Below are positions 5,990-9,962 of a DNA stretch of 9,962 bases, in pieces. Every line of letters starts with the position of its first letter. Position 1 is the stretch's first letter. The position numbers and the translations under genes were made by a program. Origin of the DNA: Gastranaerophilus sp045639085 (GTDB lineage: Bacteria > Cyanobacteriota > Vampirovibrionia > Gastranaerophilales > Gastranaerophilaceae); assembly GCA_045639085.1 (NCBI GenBank), contig JAZUCM010000036.1, forward strand, positions 1 through 9,962, in the 5' to 3' direction. The notes beneath the pieces are model-generated. The model ran no database searches and was not told the origin of the DNA. It worked only from the letters and a program-made list of their open reading frames with translations.

Positions 5990-6657
5990 TGCTCGATGTT
6001 TTAAAACGCGGTATTGAGAAACTCAAAGAAGACATAAACGTAATTTACGAAAACGATCCGGCGGCAAATAATTTATTAGAAGTAATTCTTTGCTATCCGG
6101 GTTTGCACGCCTTGATTATGTATCGTCTTGCCCATAGGCTCTACAAATGGGAAATTCCGTTTTTCCCAAGATTACTTTCGCATTTAACCCGAATTGTTAC
6201 GGGGATAGAGATTCACCCGGCGGCGAAGATTGGCCGTAGACTTTTTATTGATCACGGCCAAGGTATTGTTATTGGTGAAACTACCGTGATTGGTGACGAT
6301 GTTCTGCTTTATCAACAAGTTACGCTTGGCGGAACAGGTAAGGAAAAGGGTAAACGTCATCCAACCTTGGGCAATAATGTTATTGTTGGAGCGGGTGCAA
6401 AAGTTCTTGGCAATATTACTATTGGTGATAATGTAAGAGTTGGGGCAGGTTCCGTTGTAATCCAAAATGTTCCGGGACATTCGACAGTTGTTGGCGTGCC
6501 GGCGAGAATAGTTCATCGCACAATCGTTGATGAAAACGGAAATCTTATGCACAATAGAATTCCTGATCCTGTGACTTGTGATATCAACAGGCTTTGCGCT
6601 GAAGTAAAACTTTTACAGGAAAAATTTGAAAATATAGAGAAAAAAGTACACGAATAA
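5989..6657 (+). CDS. cysE: Serine O-acetyltransferase
   Basis: Transfers acetyl from acetyl-CoA to L-serine, giving O-acetylserine for cysteine synthesis. At 222 residues it is the short form. It has an N-terminal helical part (1-70) followed by a left-handed beta-helix of hexapeptide repeats. The active-site block GIEIHPAAKIGRRLFIDHGQG contains the catalytic His89 (equivalent to His158 of the E. coli enzyme) and Glu74, where E. coli has Asp143; Glu here is usual in the short form. GGTGKEKGKRHP (114-125) is the CoA-binding loop and GVPARIV (169-175) closes the helix. The C-terminal tail (~200-222) looks like a coiled helix. The ATG shares its A with the TAA of tyrS (TAATG at 5987-5991) and only a weak GGTG precedes it, so translation is probably coupled to tyrS. 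The partner synthase CysK is not in the window. Confidence 0.95.
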   Translation: MLDVLKRGIEKLKEDINVIYENDPAANNLLEVILCYPGLHALIMYRLAHRLYKWEIPFFPRLLSHLTRIVTGIEIHPAAKIGRRLFIDHGQGIVIGETTVIGDDVLLYQQVTLGGTGKEKGKRHPTLGNNVIVGAGAKVLGNITIGDNVRVGAGSVVIQNVPGHSTVVGVPARIVHRTIVDENGNLMHNRIPDPVTCDINRLCAEVKLLQEKFENIEKKVHE

Positions 6658-6685
6658 GATTTTTAGTCTTTGAAAAGGAGAAAAA

Positions 6686-7651
6686 ATGAAAGCTGTAGTA
6701 TTTGATGAAGGTTTGAAACTTGATAAAAATTATGCAAAACCTGTTCCACAACCGGGTGAAGCGCTTGTCCGTGTTACTTTAGCCGGAATTTGCAACACTG
6801 ATTATGAGATAACAAAAGGTTATATGGGCTATAAGGGCGTTTTAGGCCATGAGGCTGTCGGGATCGTTGAGGATGTGAATTCTGATGATAAATCCTTGAT
6901 TGGTAAGCGTGTTGTTGCGGAAATAAGTTATGGTTGTAACGATCCAAATTGTCCTTGGTGTGCGGTAAAGAATTATCGCCATTGCCCGAATCGTCATACT
7001 TTGGGGATTTGGAGAAAAGACGGTTGCTTAGCGGAATATTTTACAATGCCGATAAATGTGTTGTTCGAAGTTCCCCAAAATGTTCCTGATGAACAAGCTG
7101 TATTTGTCGAACCTTTGGCGGCGGCGTTGGAAATTACCGAACAGCATCATATAAAACCTTATGAAAAAGTTATTGTATTGGGCGACGGAAAGTTGGGCTT
7201 GACAACGGCTTTAGCATTGAACGCTCAGAATCTTGATGTCACGCTTGTGGGTAAACATCAAAACAAACTTGATATTGCAAAGGCTCAAGGGGTGAAAACT
7301 TGCTTGTTGCCTGACTTTGCGCAAGAAAAAAATTACGATGTGGTTGTTGAAGCAACAGGTTCGCTTTCTGGTTTTGAAACTTCATTGAGCCTGGTCAGAC
7401 CGCGCGGAGTGTTGGTTTTGAAAAGTACGATAGCGGCATCGAAAGAGATAAATCTTGCGCCGATTGTGATTGATGAGATTACGATATTGGGCTCACGTTG
7501 CGGACAGTTTCCGCCGGCATTGAGGATGCTTGCAAGCGGACACGTTGATTTTAAGCCGTTGATTAGCGGAATTTACTCAGCCGACGATGCCCTTGAAGCG
7601 TTCGAGAAAAACAAGGAAAAAGATACGCTAAAAGTATTGGTGAAGTTTTAA
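6686..7651 (+). CDS. Zinc-dependent medium-chain alcohol dehydrogenase family protein
   Basis: MDR-superfamily NAD(P)-dependent oxidoreductase; substrate unknown. The GroES-like catalytic domain is residues 1-~150 and the Rossmann domain ~155-290. Catalytic-zinc ligands are Cys36 (GICNTD), His55-Glu56 (GHE) and Glu142 (VEPLA). A structural-zinc lobe is present with Cys84, Cys89, Cys92 and Cys100. The first gap is 5 residues, where the classical spacing is 3-3-8. The dinucleotide-binding loop is GDGKLG (166-171), with Gly replacing the usual Ala or Val in the glycine-rich turn. At 321 residues it is slightly shorter than the usual 340-350. AAAAGGAG (6673-6680) lies 5 nt before the ATG. A 28-bp gap without a terminator links it to cysE, so it is the third gene of the operon. 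It ends 12 bp from the convergent prepilin-like gene 2. Threonine- or sorbitol-dehydrogenase-like chemistry is possible but not shown. Confidence 0.9.
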   Translation: MKAVVFDEGLKLDKNYAKPVPQPGEALVRVTLAGICNTDYEITKGYMGYKGVLGHEAVGIVEDVNSDDKSLIGKRVVAEISYGCNDPNCPWCAVKNYRHCPNRHTLGIWRKDGCLAEYFTMPINVLFEVPQNVPDEQAVFVEPLAAALEITEQHHIKPYEKVIVLGDGKLGLTTALALNAQNLDVTLVGKHQNKLDIAKAQGVKTCLLPDFAQEKNYDVVVEATGSLSGFETSLSLVRPRGVLVLKSTIAASKEINLAPIVIDEITILGSRCGQFPPALRMLASGHVDFKPLISGIYSADDALEAFEKNKEKDTLKVLVKF

Positions 7652-7663
7652 GGTGTTATAATC

Positions 7664-8635
7664 TTATCTCTTTATGCACATCACTTCAACTGGTCTTGTT
7701 TTAGCTCGTTTCAAGATTGTTCCGCTGTGCATACTCATTATCCAACCATTATCAATGCTTGCTGCTTGGTTTGACCAATATTCTCCATTTAAGTTGTTGG
7801 TGAGTATCTTATTGTAAAAGATAGACATTAGTTCCTCTGTATTTGGCAAGCGACTTTCGGTGTCAGCTTGTGTGCAAGCGGTGTTTGCTTCTTTCTGTCC
7901 GTATTGGTTTGGAAGTTTTTGGGATGAGATGTTAGGGTTAACGATAACTGGTTCTGTTGGGTATAGAACAGAGATAAATCCCATATCTTTACCTATATGA
8001 TTTGGTCCTTTTTGTCCATTTAAATCAAATACAAAATTTGCGCAAAGGAGATGTTGAACTTGGTATAGCCCCTTTTCTTGTATTATTGGTTTACAGTTTG
8101 GATTGTAGTAAAGTATTAAGCTTTCTCCATTTTGAGTTTCGAATGCTGCCGCTTTGGTATTTGTTTGCGAGTATGTAACACTATCTGTTCCATTTGTCCA
8201 GGTTGAGTTAAACATGCTGTTTAATTCCCACATATTTGTAGGGGTTGATTTTGTTGAACCGACAAGATTGGTGTAAGATTTTGAGATTCCACAATCTGCT
8301 AAATGTTCGTTATCACAAATATTATTTATTTTTAAAACTTTGGATAGACCTTCTGAGAGGAATGTTTCTGCAGCGGTGTCGGTTGTTACATTTCCATCTG
8401 CATCTTCCGTGAGAATTCCATACCCGCCAACTTGTGGCATCATTGCAACGGCCTGAGACATGCGCGCATACAATGCTTTGCGTTGCGTGTTCCAAGTTTT
8501 TTCATTAATATTAGCCATTAATGATGGTAGGGTTATCGCTGCAACTACACCAATAATTGTTAATGATAACAAAATTTCGGCCATTGTAAATGCCGTTGTC
8601 GCTGGTGTTTCTTGTGTGAAATAAGTTTTTTGCAT
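7664..8635 (-). CDS. Prepilin-like surface protein 2 with Lcl/DUF1566-like C-terminus (323 aa)
   Basis: Paralogue of the gene at 3563, in opposite orientation. The leader is 15 residues (MQKTYFTQETPATTA), cleaved at Ala15 | Phe16 in TTA|FTMAEILLS. Glu20 is at +5 and the hydrophobic helix spans ~21-39. Residues 16-117 are nearly identical to the paralogue (7 differences in ~102). After that the two diverge in sequence and length. The C-terminus retains RLPN (262-265), YWSN (286-289) and VMCIKR (318-323), the Lcl/DUF1566-like hallmarks; in the middle is DLNGQKGPN (204-212). AAAAGGA (8646-8652, minus strand) lies 10 nt before the ATG. It has its own consensus promoter with a likely operator, next to a divergent XRE regulator. 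Likely a pilus-like or surface adhesive protein; T2SS-type pseudopilin is an alternative label. Confidence 0.85.
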   Translation of the reverse strand: MQKTYFTQETPATTAFTMAEILLSLTIIGVVAAITLPSLMANINEKTWNTQRKALYARMSQAVAMMPQVGGYGILTEDADGNVTTDTAAETFLSEGLSKVLKINNICDNEHLADCGISKSYTNLVGSTKSTPTNMWELNSMFNSTWTNGTDSVTYSQTNTKAAAFETQNGESLILYYNPNCKPIIQEKGLYQVQHLLCANFVFDLNGQKGPNHIGKDMGFISVLYPTEPVIVNPNISSQKLPNQYGQKEANTACTQADTESRLPNTEELMSIFYNKILTNNLNGEYWSNQAASIDNGWIMSMHSGTILKRAKTRPVEVMCIKR

Positions 8636-8665
8636 GTTGAATAAATCCTTTTAATTTGCCAGTAA

Positions 8666-8705
8666 AATTATCAATATGCCAAGTAAACATGGTATATTGA
8701 TAATT
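8666..8705. promoter_or_regulatory. Operator-like inverted repeat between prepilin 2 and the XRE regulator
   Basis: AATTATCAATATGCCA (8666-8681) and TGGTATATTGATAATT (8690-8705) are reverse complements at 15 of 16 positions, across 8 nt. The right arm covers the -10 and start point of the minus-strand prepilin promoter. A third half-site, TCAATATGTC (8728-8737), overlaps the -35. This placement is typical of repressor binding; the adjacent XRE protein is the obvious candidate. Confidence 0.7.
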
Positions 8706-8731
8706 ATAAATGGTGGAACTGCTTTTGTCAA
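8703..8731 (-). promoter_or_regulatory. Perfect consensus promoter of prepilin-like gene 2
   Basis: On the minus strand TTGACA (8731-8726) and TATAAT (8708-8703) are both exact consensus and separated by exactly 17 bp. Transcription should start near 8696, giving a ~60-nt 5' UTR. A promoter this strong beside an operator-like repeat suggests a gene that is normally repressed. Confidence 0.85.
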
Positions 8732-8751
8732 TATGTCATGATGTATGAGTT

Positions 8752-8991
8752 ATGGATAAGAACGAAGTTTTATTAACATTTGGGAAAAATTTACGTGCGG
8801 AACGAAATCGTGCCGGGTATTCGCAAGATGGGCTCGCGGAACGGATTGGGATTTGCGCCGGTAAGCATATTGGTACAATAGAGCGTGGCGAAACTAATCC
8901 AACACTGACAACAATCGTTGCAATAATGCAAACTCTCGGGGTAAGTTTTGAAGAGTTGTATGATTTTTCAAAGATAAAAAAGACCCGCTGA
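8752..8991 (+). CDS. XRE/Cro-family HTH transcriptional regulator (79 aa)
   Basis: Small DNA-binding protein made almost entirely of one HTH_3 domain (residues ~10-70). The helix-turn-helix is YSQDGLAERIG followed by GKHIGTIERGETNPTL, and the domain closes with LGVSFEELY. There is no ligand-binding, protease or membrane domain, as in stand-alone repressors of the Cro or antitoxin type. An in-frame stop at 8746-8748 rules out a longer start, and no good Shine-Dalgarno precedes the ATG, so expression is probably low. It is divergent from prepilin-like gene 2, with three copies of a TCAATATRYC half-site in between, so it plausibly represses that gene and itself. No obvious partner toxin lies downstream on the same strand. 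The last codons overlap a terminator hairpin serving the opposite strand. Confidence 0.85.
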   Translation: MDKNEVLLTFGKNLRAERNRAGYSQDGLAERIGICAGKHIGTIERGETNPTLTTIVAIMQTLGVSFEELYDFSKIKKTR

Positions 8992-9003
8992 ATCGTCAGC
9001 GGG
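8984..9003 (-). terminator. Rho-independent terminator, mainly for the minus strand
   Basis: An 8-bp GC-rich stem, CCCGCTGA (8984-8991) with TCAGCGGG (8996-9003), has a 4-nt loop. Read on the minus strand it is followed by TCTTTTTTATC, a good U-tract, so it should end transcription from the gene at 9092-9343. Read on plus, the tail TAAAAATTTCC is poor. The stem includes the TGA stop of the XRE gene. Confidence 0.75.
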
Positions 9004-9091
9004 TAAAAATTTCCTTATTTCCTATTGTGTTGGTTTTCCTGATTTTCTATTGATTTTCCGACGTCATTGCGCGCTTTCGCGCTTGGTAACG
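9004..9091. other. Short intergenic stretch with a degenerate palindromic repeat
   Basis: The 3' UTR of the 83-residue protein gene. CGTCATTGCG (9062-9071) repeats the first ten bases of the element inside the prepilin 1 leader and runs into GCGCG-CTTT-CGCGC (9068-9081), a short hairpin. This looks like a truncated relative of the same repeat family. The rest is T-rich and unremarkable. Confidence 0.4.
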
Positions 9092-9343
9092 TTATAAAAT
9101 CGCCATTGAAACGAAGTTTACAACATCTCTGAATGAATCTTTTACAAATTCTTTCGCTAATGTTTTGATTGGTCTGTTTTCGATGCAATCAAAAACGTAG
9201 TAGATAGGGTCTTTTGAATTATTAAAACGCATTCTTCTGTCTTTGCGCTCAAGAATATTTGCCATCTCTGCGGTTTTGCGTGAGCGTTTTCTTCTGCCTT
9301 GAGTGGTCAAACTTCCGAATGTGTTTTCTGTTGCTGTAGCCAT
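9092..9343 (-). CDS. Small basic protein of unknown function (83 aa)
   Basis: Not recognised. I place the start at the ATG 9343-9341 (MATATENTFG...) because GAAAGAGAG (9350-9358, minus strand) precedes it at a suitable distance; an upstream in-frame TTG at 9361 would remove this ribosome binding site. Residues 17-38 are very basic (RRKRSRK followed by ERKDRRMR), suggesting nucleic-acid or ribosome contact. The C-terminal half (45-83; DPIYYVFDCIENRPIKTLAKEFVKDSF) looks folded and helical, with one Cys. No signal peptide or membrane segment. It has its own promoter and a terminator at 8984-9003, so it is a monocistronic unit converging on the XRE gene. A small DNA- or RNA-binding protein is the most reasonable guess. 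Confidence 0.65.
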   Translation of the reverse strand: MATATENTFGSLTTQGRRKRSRKTAEMANILERKDRRMRFNNSKDPIYYVFDCIENRPIKTLAKEFVKDSFRDVVNFVSMAIL

Positions 9344-9379
9344 TTTTTCTCTCTCTTTCAAACTGGGTTTGTCTTCTCT

Positions 9380-9407
9380 TGTATATATAAAGTATATAAT
9401 CTCTCAA
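9380..9407 (-). promoter_or_regulatory. Promoter of the 83-residue protein gene
   Basis: On the minus strand TTGAGA (9407-9402) and TATACA (9385-9380) lie 16 bp apart, each close to consensus. The transcript start near 9373 would give a ~30-nt 5' UTR. An inverted repeat CTCAAAA-6-TTTTGAG (9403-9422) overlaps the -35 and could be an operator. Confidence 0.5.
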
Positions 9408-9504
9408 AAATTGCCTTTTGAGGAACGTTATTGTTAAGATATGTTAACAAATCCGCAGGCTGGGTGCATGTTTATGGTTGGAAACTATTGTTATTTGTGC
9501 GTTT

Positions 9505-9513
9505 TGGTATAAT
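9505..9513 (+). promoter_or_regulatory. Possible upstream extended -10 promoter
   Basis: TGGTATAAT is a perfect TGn-extended -10 with no recognisable -35 at the right distance. It could be an additional upstream promoter for the leader transcript, as rRNA operons often have more than one. Confidence 0.35.
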
Positions 9514-9626
9514 TTTGTTTAAGTTTGGCTTGAATTTTTTGTTAAAGTTGTTGTTTTTTAAGAGCCTTGAATATCAATAGTTTTCGTCAATTGTAAATTA
9601 AATTTAACAAAAAATAAAAAATATGC

Positions 9627-9655
9627 TTGACATAAAAAAATGTTTGTGAAATAAT
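9627..9655 (+). promoter_or_regulatory. Strong promoter with A/T-rich upstream element, rRNA-operon style
   Basis: TTGACA (9627-9632) and AATAAT (9650-9655) are 17 bp apart, and a TG at 9647-9648 adds an extended -10. The ~35 bp upstream are almost pure A/T, like an UP element, and a C-rich stretch (CTCCC) follows the -10. Together these are hallmarks of a high-output stable-RNA promoter. Confidence 0.75.
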
Positions 9656-9661
9656 CTCCCT

Positions 9662-9962
9662 TGTGAGCGGAAGAGCTCAAGCCGAAAATTCAGATTAAGA
9701 AATTTATTTGTATAAAGGCAAAGGCCGAACGAGATAGAGACAATACCCTGCGAAGAGTCGGAGTGTCCTCAAAAAGAAGAAACAAAGACTAAAGGGTGAG
9801 TGTTCGGGTGTCGGTATAAAAAGCACATTGACAATAGAATAGCTGAAGACGAAAGAAATAAACTTGTTAATTCGTTAAAAAATGATTCAGACAGACGAAA
9901 CAAAATAATTAATTGAAGTCGAGCATACTTAATGCTAGCCGCATTAAGTAGAAGGACATAAA
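9662..9962 (+). other. Long transcribed leader, probably 5' leader of an rRNA operon (truncated)
   Basis: About 300 nt run from the predicted start to the window edge without an ORF. Near the start, CTTG-AGC/GCT-CAAG (9661-9682) can form a bulged hairpin like boxB, and GCACATTGACAA (9823-9834) resembles boxA antitermination sequences. TACTTAATGC and GCATTAAGTA (9926-9935, 9941-9950) form a perfect 10-bp stem just before the edge. Alternatively, AGAAGGA (9949-9955) is the Shine-Dalgarno of a protein gene starting just outside the window, making this a long 5' UTR. Mature 16S sequence is not visible. Confidence 0.5.
9926..9950 (+). repeat. Perfect 10-bp stem-loop at the end of the leader
   Basis: TACTTAATGC (9926-9935) and GCATTAAGTA (9941-9950) pair perfectly around TAGCC. 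No T-run follows within the window, so it is more likely an RNA processing or regulatory stem than a terminator. Confidence 0.65.

Larger units (their letters stand above)
9344..9962. other. 619-bp gene-free region: promoters and a long structured leader
   Basis: No convincing ORF. From left to right it holds the minus-strand promoter of the 83-residue protein gene, two short palindromes (9403-9422; TTGTTAA-6-TTAACAA at 9431-9450), a possible extended -10 on plus (9505-9513), a very strong plus-strand promoter (9627-9655), and about 300 nt of A/G-rich leader reaching the window edge. Confidence 0.7.

Noticed and set aside
8752..8991. XRE gene as antitoxin of a toxin-antitoxin pair
   Set aside because: No toxin-like gene lies in the same operon; the 83-residue protein is convergent, separately promoted and terminated.
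9359..9361. TTG start giving an 89-residue version of the small minus-strand protein
   Set aside because: The ATG at 9343 has a well-placed purine-rich ribosome binding site that would be coding under the TTG start.

Overview
The window is AT-rich bacterial DNA. It most resembles a gut member of the Cyanobacteria-related Melainabacteria (Gastranaerophilales). That placement is an inference from style: prepilin-like proteins with the FTMAEILLSLTIIGV start, a large calpain-like protease with EF-hand-like loops, and Shine-Dalgarno-led genes with sigma70-type promoters. No rRNA or marker phylogeny is available in the window to prove it.

Layout. Positions 1-105 hold the 5' end of a secreted or lipid-anchored-looking protein on the minus strand, cut by the window edge. 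A divergent small basic protein (265-471, plus) converges, 2 bp apart, on an 823-residue calpain-like cysteine protease (474-2945, minus). Positions 2946-3562 are a non-coding block rich in palindromes. It ends in a TTGACA promoter, an 11-G homopolymer and the Shine-Dalgarno of a prepilin-like gene (3563-4639, plus). Next comes a housekeeping operon with its own extended -10 promoter: tyrS (4766-5989), cysE (5989-6657, overlapping by 1 nt) and a zinc-dependent MDR dehydrogenase (6686-7651). A second prepilin-like gene (7664-8635, minus) converges on it. Upstream of that gene, and divergent from it, is a small XRE-type repressor (8752-8991, plus). A small unknown basic protein (9092-9343, minus) follows, with a terminator hairpin that overlaps the repressor's stop codon. 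The last ~350 bases carry a very strong promoter and a long structured leader, probably the 5' leader of an rRNA operon. Alternatively it is the long 5' UTR of a gene beginning just past the edge.

How the parts relate. The two prepilin-like proteins share about 93% identity over the ~100 residues from the cleavage site onward, while their C-terminal parts, ending in an Lcl/DUF1566-like (C-type-lectin-type) domain, differ widely. They look like members of a family of pilus-like surface proteins with a constant anchor and a variable tip.

The most interesting signals concern how these surface proteins are controlled and altered. (a) The first has a REP-like palindromic repeat inserted in frame in its cleavable leader peptide. 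(b) The same gene has an 11-G tract in its 5' UTR, where loss of one G would fuse a 22-codon upstream ORF to the prepilin. (c) The second has a perfect-consensus promoter covered by an inverted-repeat operator beside a divergently transcribed XRE regulator. No CRISPR array, IS transposase, tRNA or retroelement is visible.
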